The notes under the pieces are model-generated. The model made no database searches. It was not told the origin of the DNA and saw only the letters and a list, made by a program, of their open reading frames with translations. Below, piece after piece: positions 9,162 to 19,225 of a DNA stretch of 64,000 nt. Location of the stretch: the NCBI GenBank assembly GCA_964591245.1, contig CAZPZZ010000003.1:1-64000 (forward strand), written 5' to 3'. Origin of the DNA: CAZPZZ01 sp964591245 (GTDB lineage: Bacteria; Acidobacteriota; Vicinamibacteria; Vicinamibacterales; UBA8438). A program made the position numbers and the translations under genes. The stretch's first letter is position 1; every line of letters starts with the position of its first letter.

Positions 9162-9508
9162 GGCATAGACTCCTGGTGACAGACCGGATTGCTTCCAGAG
9201 GCTATCGACGTGCCACGACCATGTCAATCCGTCGGTACGGACCTGCCTGTCTCGGCCAGCCACGGCATTCAACTGGGGCAGGGATATTTATCAATAATGC
9301 CCGTTCACATGGGCGCGGGTCTGACCATCGTGTCGCCGACAGAGTTCGGTCGTACGAGAAATCGTGGGCACGGCGACTAGAATGGTCAATAAGAATCATG
9401 GAACGTCCTGCACGTGACGTCACCGTGCAACGACACGCGAACAGAATGACGCGAACCATCGGTCTCAACTACGTAGATTGGCCACTCTGAATTAGGAGTT
9501 TGTGACTC
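9162..9508. other. Divergent promoter region, no gene recognised
   Basis: About 347 bases between the beta-propeller gene (minus) and the quinoprotein dehydrogenase (plus). It should carry both promoters and may hold a shared operator. No clear dyad or -35/-10 pair was found. The ribosome binding site AGGAG of the dehydrogenase lies at about 9494. Confidence 0.45.
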
Positions 9509-11416
9509 ATGACACACAGCTCGACGATACGTCATCACACCGCGTGGCACGGCCTCTGGCTGCTGGTACTGGCGAGTCTCATAGCTTCCCCCGTGCAGGC
9601 ACAGGAGCAGTGGTCGGCCTGGGGACGGGATGGGGGGAACCAACGCCACTCGCCATTGACCCAGATCGACACCAGCAATGTCTCGACCCTCGTACCCGCG
9701 TGGCGGTACGAGATGACAGAACCGGGTGTCCCGTCACGACCAAGCCAGTCAACACCCCTGATGGTCAATGGCGTCTTGTATCTCTCGTTTCCGTACTACC
9801 GCGTGGTCGCGCTTGAACCAGAGACCGGTGACCGTATTTGGGACTACACCGCACCCGGGGACTGGAATTCACCCGAGCACCAGCAGCACTGGACAGGGGG
9901 CTCGATGCGGGGACTGGCGTATTGGGAAGGTGACGAGAGCACACCCCCGCAGATTGTCTTCGGGACCGAGGAAGGCGAGTTGATCTCGCTGAACGCACAG
10001 ACCGGCATCCCCAATGGCCGATTTGGTAGCGACGGCTACGTCGACCTGAAAACATCCGACGTGATGAACGGCTTCCCGACGATGCACTACGGCATCTCAT
10101 CTGGGGTCGCCATCTACAAGCACCTGGTATTCACCGGGGTCCACAATGCTGACGAGACTGGCTCGAAAGGACCGGCGGGTGATGTACGCGCGTGGGATCT
10201 ACGAACGGGTGAGCATGTGTGGACGTTTCACACCGTACCACGGCCCGGCGAGGTCGGGAACGACACCTGGCTGGATGACTCGTGGCGTAACGTCAGTGGT
10301 GCGAACACCTGGACCTTCTTCACGGTCGACGAAGAACGCGGCATCCTGTACATGCCACTCGGGTCCGCCCACAACGACTTCTATGGCATGGACCGCCCCG
10401 GAGACAATCTCTTTGCGAATTCGATCGTCGCGGTGGATGCCATGACCGGCGAACTGAAATGGTATTTCCAGGCCGTCCATCACGACCTCTGGGATCTGGA
10501 CATGCCTGTGCCGCCCATCCTCTTCGACGTGGAGCGAGACGGCGAAACCATTCCGGCCGTCGGTTTCATGACCAAATATCCGGTCCTGTTCATCTTCAAC
10601 CGGGTCACGGGCGATCCGATCTACGAGATCGAGGAGCGCCCCGTTCCGAGCGGCACCATGGCTGGTGAGTACTACTCACCCACGCAACCATTTCCCGTCA
10701 AGCCGCCACCCTTCGGGCGTATCCGCTTCACCATGGACGACATCGCAACCGTGACGCCCGAGCATACAGCCGCGTGCCGAGATCGACTGATGCAGTACGG
10801 CGGGGGACACAATCGCGGCCCCTACACGCCCCCCTCCCTGGAGGGCGCACTCGTATTTCCCTCAACCGGGGGAGGCACCGAGTTCACCGGTGGTACCTTC
10901 GATCCAGAGCTGGGCTACTACATCATCAACTACGCGGACACCGGACACATCAGTACGCTGAAGCGAGTCGAGGAAGAGCCGGATCGCTCGAGTTATACGG
11001 GTCCTCCAGAGTCACGCCGGGTCTACTGGCACATTGTCGACCGGTTGACCGTCAACGGGTGGCCATGCTGGCAGCCACCGTGGTCCAGACTCGTCGCCGT
11101 CGATGTGAACACGGGCGAGATCGCCTGGCAGATCCCCTTTGGTACGGTCGAAGGCGCACCACCTGGATTACTGACCGGTGCTCCAAATTCTCAGAAGGGT
11201 GGGCCGACATCCACCGCAGCCGGGCTCTTCTTCATTGGAGGGGCCACCGATCGACAATTCCGTGCCTACGAGACAAGAACCGGGCGGGAATTATGGAGTG
11301 TCGAGACCGAGCAGTTGATCAGCGGCGCAAACCCGATCACCTATATGGGCAAAGATGGAAAGCAATATGTCACTGTAGCCGCAGGAACCACGCTTCTCAG
11401 TTACACCCTCCCGTGA
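9509..11416 (+). CDS. Quinoprotein (PQQ-dependent) dehydrogenase, glucose-dehydrogenase-like, secreted
   Basis: A 635-residue periplasmic enzyme likely to oxidise a sugar or alcohol with pyrroloquinoline quinone. After a signal peptide ending SPVQAQ come the eight-bladed propeller marks: WSAWGRDGGNQRHSPLTQI, VALEPETGDRIWDY and ISLNAQTG. The block AVHHDLWDLDMPVPPILFD and the following FMTKYPVLFIFNRVTG are characteristic of the membrane glucose dehydrogenase group. There is no N-terminal membrane anchor domain and no CXXCH heme site, so electrons must leave through a separate carrier. Start ATG 9509 follows AGGAG. It is monocistronic, closed by the terminator at 11469. No pqq biosynthesis genes are in the window. 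Confidence 0.9.
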   Translation: MTHSSTIRHHTAWHGLWLLVLASLIASPVQAQEQWSAWGRDGGNQRHSPLTQIDTSNVSTLVPAWRYEMTEPGVPSRPSQSTPLMVNGVLYLSFPYYRVVALEPETGDRIWDYTAPGDWNSPEHQQHWTGGSMRGLAYWEGDESTPPQIVFGTEEGELISLNAQTGIPNGRFGSDGYVDLKTSDVMNGFPTMHYGISSGVAIYKHLVFTGVHNADETGSKGPAGDVRAWDLRTGEHVWTFHTVPRPGEVGNDTWLDDSWRNVSGANTWTFFTVDEERGILYMPLGSAHNDFYGMDRPGDNLFANSIVAVDAMTGELKWYFQAVHHDLWDLDMPVPPILFDVERDGETIPAVGFMTKYPVLFIFNRVTGDPIYEIEERPVPSGTMAGEYYSPTQPFPVKPPPFGRIRFTMDDIATVTPEHTAACRDRLMQYGGGHNRGPYTPPSLEGALVFPSTGGGTEFTGGTFDPELGYYIINYADTGHISTLKRVEEEPDRSSYTGPPESRRVYWHIVDRLTVNGWPCWQPPWSRLVAVDVNTGEIAWQIPFGTVEGAPPGLLTGAPNSQKGGPTSTAAGLFFIGGATDRQFRAYETRTGRELWSVETEQLISGANPITYMGKDGKQYVTVAAGTTLLSYTLP

Positions 11417-11468
11417 CGGGTCACGGTTCACCGCCGAGTGTACCGTTGCACGAAGTCAGCACGAGCTG

Positions 11469-11500
11469 AGGCCCTTGCGGATCTCTCCGCAAGGGCCTTT
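11469..11500 (+). terminator. Strong intrinsic terminator after the quinoprotein gene
   Basis: A perfect 13-bp inverted repeat, AGGCCCTTGCGGA and TCCGCAAGGGCCT, encloses a TCTC loop and is followed by TTT. It lies 52 bases after the stop codon at 11416. The short T-run makes termination likely but not certain. Confidence 0.85.
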
Positions 11501-11862
11501 CCTACGACGCCCGACTTATTCGTCACTCCCCACCAAACCGAAGAATTCGGAGCCCGCACCAGATCCCCACTCCGGAGAGTCACCCGCCGAGGCCTCTCGT
11601 ACCGGAGACCACTGTAACGGTCAGGCCCCGGAACTGTCGCCACGAGCGAAGCACGCGTGGAACCTAGACCAGGCTCCACGCAGCGAGGACACCGGCGCGT
11701 TTTTCGGATCTCACCACCAGAAGCACCGCTAGACAAAAAAAATCTAAAGTAATCACCTCTTCGGTCCGACACGTTATATGGCTGGTGCAGAAGCCCCCGG
11801 ACTGTGCGGAAATACTGGGCTCCACTGAACCCGTCGACACTCCCCCGGAGAGGAGAAGAATC
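11501..11862. other. Intergenic region upstream of small ORF
   Basis: About 360 bases with no supported gene. An A-rich tract near 11733-11752 (ACAAAAAAAATCTAAAG) marks a local drop in GC and may be part of a promoter for the small ORF at 11863. No RNA structure was recognised. Confidence 0.4.
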
Positions 11863-12135
11863 ATGAGGGTGACGAAGGCCGATCTGGACCAACGGTACTC
11901 GCTGCTCAGCCTGATGTGCCCGGGCCCCGACTTCGACAACTGGTTTTATGCGCAACCGCGGCCGAAGCCTGAGGCCGGCAACGAAAACCTGGACAAGAAT
12001 GCGGCGGTGTCAGACCAGGAGAAACACGCTCGGAGGTCGACGACCGCGCGCCACCCCATCGGGACGTCCCACTACGCGGTCACCGTACCGGCAGAGTGGA
12101 AACGCCCGGCTGCGTACTGGCGCACCGCTACCTAG
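11863..12135 (+). CDS. Small hypothetical protein (90 aa)
   Basis: A 90-residue open frame starting at ATG 11863, preceded by a good ribosome binding site (GAGGAG, about seven bases upstream). This is better than many confirmed genes nearby and is the main reason to list it. The product is hydrophilic, rich in Pro and Arg, with one cysteine, no signal peptide and no membrane segment. I recognise no family. It stands alone between the terminator at 11469 and pheS, on the same strand as pheS but 570 bases away. It could equally be a chance frame in an otherwise empty 1.2 kb stretch. Confidence 0.35.
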   Translation: MRVTKADLDQRYSLLSLMCPGPDFDNWFYAQPRPKPEAGNENLDKNAAVSDQEKHARRSTTARHPIGTSHYAVTVPAEWKRPAAYWRTAT

Positions 12136-12705
12136 CACCGCGGTGGCGCGGTCGTGATTCAGCCACGCCACACTATTTTTTCGTGCGCAGTCACTTGTGC
12201 CGGGAATATCACTCACTCTCGGGGTTACACAGGACCAGTGCACACGCACCGGCACGGTTGCGATCTCGCCGTAGGACCGGTGGTCTCACAAGAACGCGGT
12301 CAACCCACCAAGCGTCGCCGCTTCCGGCTACAGGATGCCACTGGCTCGAGTCAGGATCGCGTAAACTCGGAAATCACCACGTAATATTCCATAAATCATC
12401 GCTTAACATAGCAACCAATGCCCCGTGTCGCCGGATACCGTCTGGGCACGTCTGGACGTGCGCAGCTAACCGGCGAGCGGGAAAACGAACAGGTCGTGAT
12501 CGGCCACGCAGAACTGCCCGCGCACAGGTCTAGCGAACGCACCGCCGCCTCGACCACTCCGTGGTGTAGTCAAGAAGCGGCACCGCGAAAGCAAACAAGG
12601 GCAGCCACCGTCCCGCCGCGCCCGAACGGGACAAACGCACACAGAGAATGAATCTAGCGAAATTAACCAACGACCAACATTGCACTTGGTGTGGGTTTGT
12701 GAATC
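12136..12705. other. Long intergenic region upstream of pheST
   Basis: 570 bases without a convincing gene on either strand. An AT-richer patch at about 12380-12415 stands out from the surrounding GC-rich DNA and could hold the pheS promoter with a long leader. I looked for a leader peptide rich in Phe codons, a T-box and stacked hairpins and did not find a convincing case. Confidence 0.4.
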
Positions 12706-13758
12706 ATGAGTGAGAACGCGGTGACGACGGACATTTCAACGGTGCGGGAGCGGTCACTGCACCTTGTGCAGGAAGCCGGATCCGAAACCGAGCTCTCAGA
12801 CGCTCGAGTGAGGCTCCTGGGCCGAAAGGGCGAAATTGCCGCACTCTTCAAGACCCTCGGCTCGACCACGCCCGAAGAACGTCGGGAACTGGGAGCAGCA
12901 ATCAACGCGTTGAAAGTGGAGGTCACCGAGGCGCTCGAAGCCAAGGCCGCACGATTGGCCGAAGTTGAACGCAACTTTGACGACCTGATCGATATGAGCC
13001 TTCCTGGGCTGCGGCCGCATACGGCCGGGCTGCATCCGATTACGCAGATGACCTGCGATTTAAACGATGCGTTCCTCTCTCTCAACTTCGACATTTATGA
13101 AGGGCCACAGGTCAGCAGCGAACTGTACGAATTCGACCACATGAACTTCGCGCCAGACCACCCGGCGCGCGAGAGCATGGATACGTACTGGATCGCCGGA
13201 ACAGAGGGCACAACGGGAGCGGAACGCTTGTGCTTACGTCCCCATCTGACGGGAACAAGCATACGGTACATGCGCACACACAAACCGCCATTCCGACTGG
13301 TCTACCCCGGCAGGGTCTATCGCAACGAGTCGACCGACGCACGCCATGAACGCGCCTTCTTCCAATACGAAGCACTCATCGTGGATCGGAACATTCCGTT
13401 CACGGCCGGGCAAGTGCTCATCGGGACAATCCTGAAGACGGTCTTCGGCCGCCCGGTCCGCACTCGGATGCGGGTCGGCTTCTTCCCGTTCGTCGAGCCC
13501 GGCTTCGAGATCGACATGGAGTGCCTGGTCTGCGGCGGCACGGGATGTCGAATATGCAAGCACGTAGGTTGGCTTGAAGTCATGCCGGGTGGCGCACCCC
13601 ATCCGAACGTCTTCCGGGCCGGCGGTCTTGACCCAGATGAGTGGATGGGGTTCTACATCAACGTCGGACTCGATCGGCTGGTGATGATGCGCTACGGCAT
13701 CGAAGACGTTCGACGCTTCCACAGTGCCGACCTCCGCTTCCTCAGACAATTCAGATAG
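12706..13758 (+). CDS. pheS: Phenylalanyl-tRNA synthetase alpha subunit
   Basis: Catalytic subunit that, with PheT, charges tRNA-Phe in the cytoplasm. The N-terminal coiled-coil (about 1-90, with VRLLGRKGEIAALFKTLG) binds tRNA. The class II core follows: motif 1 near LHPITQM, motif 2 in FRLVYPGRVYRNESTDARHERAFFQYE, and motif 3 in FYINVGLDRLVMMRYGIEDVR. A four-cysteine segment (CLVCGGTGCRICKHVGW, residues about 275-295) before motif 3 is present in many bacterial PheS proteins. Length 350 is normal. The ribosome binding site is weak. pheT begins four bases after the stop, so the two subunits are certainly co-transcribed. Confidence 0.97.
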   Translation: MSENAVTTDISTVRERSLHLVQEAGSETELSDARVRLLGRKGEIAALFKTLGSTTPEERRELGAAINALKVEVTEALEAKAARLAEVERNFDDLIDMSLPGLRPHTAGLHPITQMTCDLNDAFLSLNFDIYEGPQVSSELYEFDHMNFAPDHPARESMDTYWIAGTEGTTGAERLCLRPHLTGTSIRYMRTHKPPFRLVYPGRVYRNESTDARHERAFFQYEALIVDRNIPFTAGQVLIGTILKTVFGRPVRTRMRVGFFPFVEPGFEIDMECLVCGGTGCRICKHVGWLEVMPGGAPHPNVFRAGGLDPDEWMGFYINVGLDRLVMMRYGIEDVRRFHSADLRFLRQFR

Positions 13759-13762
13759 AACC

Positions 13763-16183
13763 ATGAAGCTCTCGATCGAGTGGATCCGTGACTACGTTGA
13801 CCTCCCAGCAGAGCTCTCGCTGAAAGAGATCATGCACGACCTCACTATGGCCACGGTCGAGGTGGAAAACGCCGAAGATCCAGGCGTGGCGCTCGACCAC
13901 GTGGTCGTCGGACGCATTGTCGAGGTCGCAACCCTGGACGCGAAGGATGCGTCGCTCGCAACATGCGATATCGGTGGCAGTGCCCCGGTGCACATCGTCT
14001 GTTCCGGTACCGGGATGGCACCGGGAGTCGACACCATCGTGGCATTACCGGGAGCCCGTATCCGTCCGACTGGCATGCACGACCACGTAGTGGTCGCGGC
14101 GCGAGAGGCGGCGGGACAGCACTCCGATGGTGCGATTTGCCGCGCGTCGGAAATCGGTCTAGATGATGTGTTGCTATCACCCGATTCCCAGGCCGTGGTC
14201 GATGTGGCCGAATTCAACGCCGCACCCGGTACACCCTTAGCCGAGGCAATAGGCTGGCACGACATCGTCCTCGATATCGATAACAAATCGCTGACCAACC
14301 GTCCGGACCTGTGGTGTCACCGGGGTATCGCACTCGAGCTTGCCGCCATTTACGACCGACCACTCCGCAACCCCGCGCTTGTCGAGCCTGACTGGCCACC
14401 AGTTCAGCTCCTCGGCGAGATCGACCCAGAGCTGTGCCGCCGGTTTGCGGCATTTAGGCTAGAACACGTTGCGATGGGACCGAGTCCGTTCTGGCTGCGA
14501 AGCCGGCTGGCGCGTCTCGGGCAACGACCGATTAACGTGGTCGTCGATCTCACGAACTACGTCATGCTCGATGTCGGGCAACCCAACCATGCCTATGACA
14601 ACAATCGCCTGACACTGCCACTCGGTATGCGCCGTGCGCGTACCGGTGAGACACTGGCGCTCCTCGACGGCTCGGAGCACCATCTCGCTCAGACCAACAC
14701 GGTCATCACGGGCGCAGATGAACCGGTAGCCGCCGCCGGGGTCATGGGTGGCGCAAGCTCGATGGTGACCGAGACAACCACCGCCGTGACCATGGAATTC
14801 GCCAATTTTGATGCCCTGGCAACGCGGCGCTCCGCATCGGCCATGAGCCTCCGTACGGAGGCCTCCGTACGCTTCGAAAAATCGCTCGACACGCAGCGGG
14901 TCGATCTGGGTGTGTCGCGGTTTGCCGCACTGGTGCAGCAATGCTTGCCGGAGGCCCGTATTACAGCCTACGACGTGCGCGCGAACGCAGCAACCGAACC
15001 CGCCCGGATCACCGTTTCCGCCGATTTTCTGCTATCGCGGCTCGGCAAGGCCATGGACGCCGGCGACATCGCCAAACAACTCGCGGCGGTCGGATTCGAG
15101 GTAGACGCGGCGAGCGATGTACTGCGGGTCACGGCCCCAAGCTGGCGTTCCACGGGCGACGTATCGATGGCCCACGACCTCATCGAAGAACTCGCGCGCC
15201 TGCATGGGTACGAGAACTTCCCACCAACGATGCCGACCATCGAGCTGGGCGCCTCGACGACATCACGAAACAGGGATGTCGAACGAAACATCAAGCACGT
15301 GCTGGCCAGCCAAGGCGGAATGCAGGAGGTTGTGCTCTACCCCTGGGTCAAGGACCGTTATCTCGACGCCACGGGATTCGACCCCTCCGCCGGACTCCGC
15401 TTGGCCGACCCACCCGGGCCCGATCAGGCATCACTACAGCCATCCCTCGTGCCCGGACTGGTGGAATGCATCGAAGCAAATTTACGCTTCGAGACGGCGT
15501 TCCGAGTCTTCACCTGTGACGATGTGTACGGCGTTGAGCGATCAGCCCTGTTCCAGGCGGGCGAGGAACTTCCCTCTCAGCAGCGCCACGTTTCTGGCGC
15601 CTTCGTCGGTCGAGATCTTCAATCACTCGTACGCGAGGCCAGGGGCGTTCTCGACACCGTGTTCAGGGCCGCCCATCTGGCGCCGTACCACACCGAACCA
15701 ACGACCGATGCCGCCTGGGCAGCCCCGGGGGCACAACTGGCCCTCAAGAATGAGGCAGGCACAGTTGGAATCTTTGGGGTGATCAGCGAACGAACACGCC
15801 ACCGCGCGGGTCTCAAGCGGGCCGAAGCAGTCATCTTCACGCTGTTCCTGGAAGCACTGAAACCGTTCGGCACGCGTGAGAACACCTATCGACCGCCCCC
15901 GGTGTACCAGGAGGCCGAGAAAGATTTCTCCATGATCTTTCCGGTTTCGGTGAAGTGGCAAAAGGTCCTGGCATGCCTGAAGGGCATTGACGCGTTGATC
16001 AGGAACATTGGTCTCGTCGATGTCTATCGAGGCCAGGGCATACCCGATGATCACCAGTCCATCACGCTTCGCGTGACGCTCGGAGCCGACGACCGCACAC
16101 TCGAAAGCGCAGAGATCGAGGCGACCAGCGGCACCATCGTAAATCGACTGACCACGGAGCTTGGCGGAAGCCTACGCGCCTGA
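13763..16183 (+). CDS. pheT: Phenylalanyl-tRNA synthetase beta subunit
   Basis: An 806-residue partner of PheS. In order: N-terminal B1 (MKLSIEWIRDYVDL), an EMAP/OB-type tRNA-binding domain (about 40-150, VVVGRIVEV through HIVCSGTG), the B3/B4 editing region with LDIDNKSLTNRPDLWCHRGIA and INVVVDLTNYVMLDVGQPNHAYD, the B5 domain (ELARLHGYENFPPTMP), a catalytic-like domain, and a C-terminal FDX-ACB anticodon-binding domain (YQEAEKDFSMIFP to the end). ATG 13763 follows the pheS stop by four bases; the frame is open a little upstream, but that overlaps pheS. All expected domains are present. No ihfA or merR-type gene follows, unlike in many proteobacteria. Confidence 0.97.
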   Translation: MKLSIEWIRDYVDLPAELSLKEIMHDLTMATVEVENAEDPGVALDHVVVGRIVEVATLDAKDASLATCDIGGSAPVHIVCSGTGMAPGVDTIVALPGARIRPTGMHDHVVVAAREAAGQHSDGAICRASEIGLDDVLLSPDSQAVVDVAEFNAAPGTPLAEAIGWHDIVLDIDNKSLTNRPDLWCHRGIALELAAIYDRPLRNPALVEPDWPPVQLLGEIDPELCRRFAAFRLEHVAMGPSPFWLRSRLARLGQRPINVVVDLTNYVMLDVGQPNHAYDNNRLTLPLGMRRARTGETLALLDGSEHHLAQTNTVITGADEPVAAAGVMGGASSMVTETTTAVTMEFANFDALATRRSASAMSLRTEASVRFEKSLDTQRVDLGVSRFAALVQQCLPEARITAYDVRANAATEPARITVSADFLLSRLGKAMDAGDIAKQLAAVGFEVDAASDVLRVTAPSWRSTGDVSMAHDLIEELARLHGYENFPPTMPTIELGASTTSRNRDVERNIKHVLASQGGMQEVVLYPWVKDRYLDATGFDPSAGLRLADPPGPDQASLQPSLVPGLVECIEANLRFETAFRVFTCDDVYGVERSALFQAGEELPSQQRHVSGAFVGRDLQSLVREARGVLDTVFRAAHLAPYHTEPTTDAAWAAPGAQLALKNEAGTVGIFGVISERTRHRAGLKRAEAVIFTLFLEALKPFGTRENTYRPPPVYQEAEKDFSMIFPVSVKWQKVLACLKGIDALIRNIGLVDVYRGQGIPDDHQSITLRVTLGADDRTLESAEIEATSGTIVNRLTTELGGSLRA

Positions 16184-16459
16184 GAGCCGGGACGCCTTGC
16201 CCACCAACCGCCTTGCGCAGCAACACCAGACCGTCAACTGGACAACACCGAATCGACGTCCATCGTTTCATGGTTGCCGCACCGGCTATGACCACGCAGT
16301 GCGCAGGGAATTTTCTGGAATTGCCGTTGAGATACTTGCCAGAGCACCGTGGTCACCGCTAGGGTAGTCTGACGCGAGGGCTTCCGGGGTTTCAGTACGC
16401 GTGCAATCACCAGCAACCACTGTGGTGACCCGTGGTGGCCATCGTGGAGAGGACCAGAC

Positions 16460-18538
16460 ATGTCGAAAACAGGCAAGCATCCGAGCGTCGATCCACCAAG
16501 TGACAACGAAAAAGGTCTGAACAGACGAGACTTTGTCAAAACGGGCGTTGCCGCGGGACTGGGCTCTGGCGCGTTATTGGAGCCAGACGCCGCGCACGCT
16601 GAGACCTCAACCACCCAACAGGCTGCCTGGGATTACGACGTAGACATCGTCATCGCGGGAGGCGGCTGCGCAGGCCTGACCGCGGCGATTCGAGCGCGGG
16701 ATCTGGGCGCCAGCGTGCTCGTGATCGATCAGAACTTCGACCTCGGTGGCCGGATGCTGCACAGCGCCGGCCGGCTGTCACTCGGCGGGGGTGACCCGGT
16801 ACAACGCCGAGACATTACCGGCGAACAAGACCAGGAGGGACTCGTCACTGTCGATCCCATCGAAGCCCCCGAGGAACTCGATGACAGTATCGATCTCCTG
16901 TTCACGGATATTACTGACTGGTCAATCGTGGACCCGAAAGGGCAAAACCCCTACCGGTACAACGAGCGGGAACTCGCACGCGCCTGGGCCGAAAACTGCC
17001 CCGCCACCCGGCAATTTCTGATCGACAACTACGTCCGGTTCTCCCGAGTCAGCAGCACCCACGGAGGCGGGGGATTATCTCGCGCGCGACTGGCCACGTG
17101 TTTCCTCATGCTGGGTGACAAGACCGACATCAAGGCGGGCACCATCACGGCTGAGGACGCGGGCGTTGCCGATCCCGAACGCTCGAGTCCATTCGCGCCC
17201 GTGCGGATGAACAACGCGACTCGCTCCGTCGGTCCCAACGCCGTCAGCAACGGCGCAGCCCTCTCCCGGTCGCTGGAATTCTCCGCCCGCGAGAAGGGTG
17301 TCGAGTTCATGCTCCATCGCCGTTTCGACGAGATTCTGCGTGAGAAACCTGTTGACGGTCGGGTCCTCGGGCTCAAAGCGAGCTACTCGCCGCGACGGCA
17401 CCCCGAAACCGGAGAACTCCTGCAGAGCCTGTGGCAGAACGGCAATATCGACGAACGCCAAGACACGGTAACTATCAGGGCCCGACAGGCTGTTATCCTC
17501 GCAAGCGGGGGCCTTGCCGGCAACCCAGAAGTCCGCAGCATGTTCTATCCGGCCATGCGGGAGCCAGCCTTCCCGACCAGCGGTCGAGCGCTACTCGGCC
17601 CAGGAGGCCAGGACGCGTCAGCGCTCATTGCCGGACTGCGAGTCGGTGCCAATCTCGCCGGCATGCAGCAAAACCTCTCGTATTTCACCACGTTCCATAT
17701 CTCGACACGCCTCGGAACCCGAGATGCCTACACCGGGATGATGCCTGGCCATCCGACCTTCGATTTCCGCGGGTCCGCCGGGTTCAATGTCGGAAATGCG
17801 GGGTTCGAAGAATTTATTGCCGTGAATCAGGTCGGGAAGCGTTTCTTCAACGAGGTCCGTCTTCCCCGCAGGCCCGGCCCCAGCGCGTACCCTGGCGACG
17901 GAGGTACTCCCGGACAAGGACTCGACCACACTCCGCTCGACTGGCGTAATTGCCGCAAGGAGTGGGTGCGGGAGATGTACAACTATGACCACGGTCTCGA
18001 TGCTGCCCTCGCCCTGAACGAAGGCTCAGAAGCTCCCGATTACTATTCGGGCCCGCTGTGGGCAATTTTCGATCAGGACGCAGTCGAGCGAAACGGCTGG
18101 GAGCTACGCTTCCCGTACGTCTCCGACAACGGGTACTTCTTCCAGGCCGACACCATCGAGGAACTCGCCGACAAAATTTACACGGGCCATGAATTTCAGC
18201 GCATGCCCCTGCGGCACCTCGCCCAAACGGTCGCCACCTGGAACGGCTACGTCGAGGCCGGCGCCGACCCCGAATTCGAGCGCGAGGAGGAGGCCCCCAT
18301 GAACCCCATCTCGACGCCGCCGTTCTATGCCCTCTCCATCATGGTGATCTGGCACGATTCGTATGGAGGCCTGCGGGTGAACGGCCGCCAGCAGGTGGTG
18401 GACATGCAGGGTCAGGTCATTCCCGGACTCTACGCAGGAGGCGAGGCGGTCGGGGGCTTCAACAAGCACGGCCTGGGCAAGGGACATGTCCATGGCTACA
18501 TCGCCGGCACGCACGCCGTCGAAGAACCCTCCAGCTAG
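16460..18538 (+). CDS. Tat-exported FAD-dependent oxidoreductase (fumarate reductase/ketosteroid dehydrogenase type)
   Basis: A 692-residue flavoprotein. The twin-arginine signal NRRDFVKTGVAAG (RR at residues 22-23) predicts folded export to the periplasm. The FAD site is DIVIAGGGCAGLTAAIRARDLGA (about 57-80), with the second flavin-contact block near the C-terminus (GLYAGGEAVGGFNKHGLGKG). The internal FAD-binding-2 organisation (DLGGRMLHSAGRLSLGGG; ILASGGLAGNPE) matches fumarate reductase or ketosteroid dehydrogenase flavoproteins. The ribosome binding site GGAGAGG precedes ATG 16460. It is followed by an Ig-like protein (51-base gap) and a diheme cytochrome c, which suggests a periplasmic dehydrogenase that passes electrons to the cytochrome. 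The substrate is unknown. Confidence 0.88.
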   Translation: MSKTGKHPSVDPPSDNEKGLNRRDFVKTGVAAGLGSGALLEPDAAHAETSTTQQAAWDYDVDIVIAGGGCAGLTAAIRARDLGASVLVIDQNFDLGGRMLHSAGRLSLGGGDPVQRRDITGEQDQEGLVTVDPIEAPEELDDSIDLLFTDITDWSIVDPKGQNPYRYNERELARAWAENCPATRQFLIDNYVRFSRVSSTHGGGGLSRARLATCFLMLGDKTDIKAGTITAEDAGVADPERSSPFAPVRMNNATRSVGPNAVSNGAALSRSLEFSAREKGVEFMLHRRFDEILREKPVDGRVLGLKASYSPRRHPETGELLQSLWQNGNIDERQDTVTIRARQAVILASGGLAGNPEVRSMFYPAMREPAFPTSGRALLGPGGQDASALIAGLRVGANLAGMQQNLSYFTTFHISTRLGTRDAYTGMMPGHPTFDFRGSAGFNVGNAGFEEFIAVNQVGKRFFNEVRLPRRPGPSAYPGDGGTPGQGLDHTPLDWRNCRKEWVREMYNYDHGLDAALALNEGSEAPDYYSGPLWAIFDQDAVERNGWELRFPYVSDNGYFFQADTIEELADKIYTGHEFQRMPLRHLAQTVATWNGYVEAGADPEFEREEEAPMNPISTPPFYALSIMVIWHDSYGGLRVNGRQQVVDMQGQVIPGLYAGGEAVGGFNKHGLGKGHVHGYIAGTHAVEEPSS

Positions 18539-18589
18539 GCTCCACGTCCATGAACGTTGCATTTCCTGCAGGACCGGAAGGGCGCAGAT

Positions 18590-19225
18590 ATGGCCGAAGA
18601 CGACAAAAAGACGGCTGGGATCGAACCCCACGACACCCGGGTCGTTGTGTGGGCCGTACCGGCAACCATCGAATGCAGTGAGACCTTCAGCATCAAGGTT
18701 GGAATCAAGTGTGCAGACGAGTGCCGGACCGATGGTTGGACACTCGAAGTGCGAGACCACGAGGGCGAAAGGCAAGCGATCGCCACCACCCACGACGAAC
18801 CGTGGGCTGACACCACCGAGCTGCATTACGCGGAGGTTTCATTGACGGCGCCGGCCACGGAGGGGCTCCATACATGGGAAGCCAGCGCTCCGATGAACGC
18901 CCTCGACATTCCGCATACCGACGGGATCACGCGTTTTGGTGTCAGAACGGTACTCAAACCGGAGCACTGCATCACGGTCGTCGCCGTCGACGCCGAGACA
19001 CAGACACCTGTCGAGGGTGCGAAAGTCGCGCTTCATCCCTACCGGACCCTCACCGACGAGCATGGCGTTGCGGAGGTGCGGGTTCCACAAGGCGAGTATC
19101 GACTTTTTGTCTCCGGCAAGAAGTACATCCCCTTCCGCCATGACTGTGCCATCAACGCGGACGTCACCATACAGGCGTCTCTTGTCGAAGACCGGGAGCT
19201 CTCCGATGCCGACATCTGGATTTGA
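18590..19225 (+). CDS. Ig-like/carboxypeptidase-regulatory-like protein of the flavoprotein operon
   Basis: A 211-residue protein with no recognised signal peptide. Residues about 15-125 look like a beta-sandwich (VVVWAVPATIECSETFSIKVGIKC, HTWEASAP). Residues about 130-200 (HCITVVAVDAETQTPVEGAKVALH, YRTLTDEHGVAEVRVPQGEYRLFVSGKKY) have the pattern of carboxypeptidase regulatory-like or CNA-B domains. Start ATG 18590 follows GGAAGGG. It sits between the Tat flavoprotein and the diheme cytochrome and overlaps the latter's likely start by 20 bases, so it is surely part of that operon. It may hitchhike through Tat with the flavoprotein or act as an assembly factor; both are guesses. Confidence 0.75.
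   Translation: MAEDDKKTAGIEPHDTRVVVWAVPATIECSETFSIKVGIKCADECRTDGWTLEVRDHEGERQAIATTHDEPWADTTELHYAEVSLTAPATEGLHTWEASAPMNALDIPHTDGITRFGVRTVLKPEHCITVVAVDAETQTPVEGAKVALHPYRTLTDEHGVAEVRVPQGEYRLFVSGKKYIPFRHDCAINADVTIQASLVEDRELSDADIWI

Noticed and set aside
13530..13590. Four-cysteine segment in PheS as an unusual zinc site
   Set aside because: The same CxxC...CxxC segment before motif 3 is widespread in bacterial PheS proteins.
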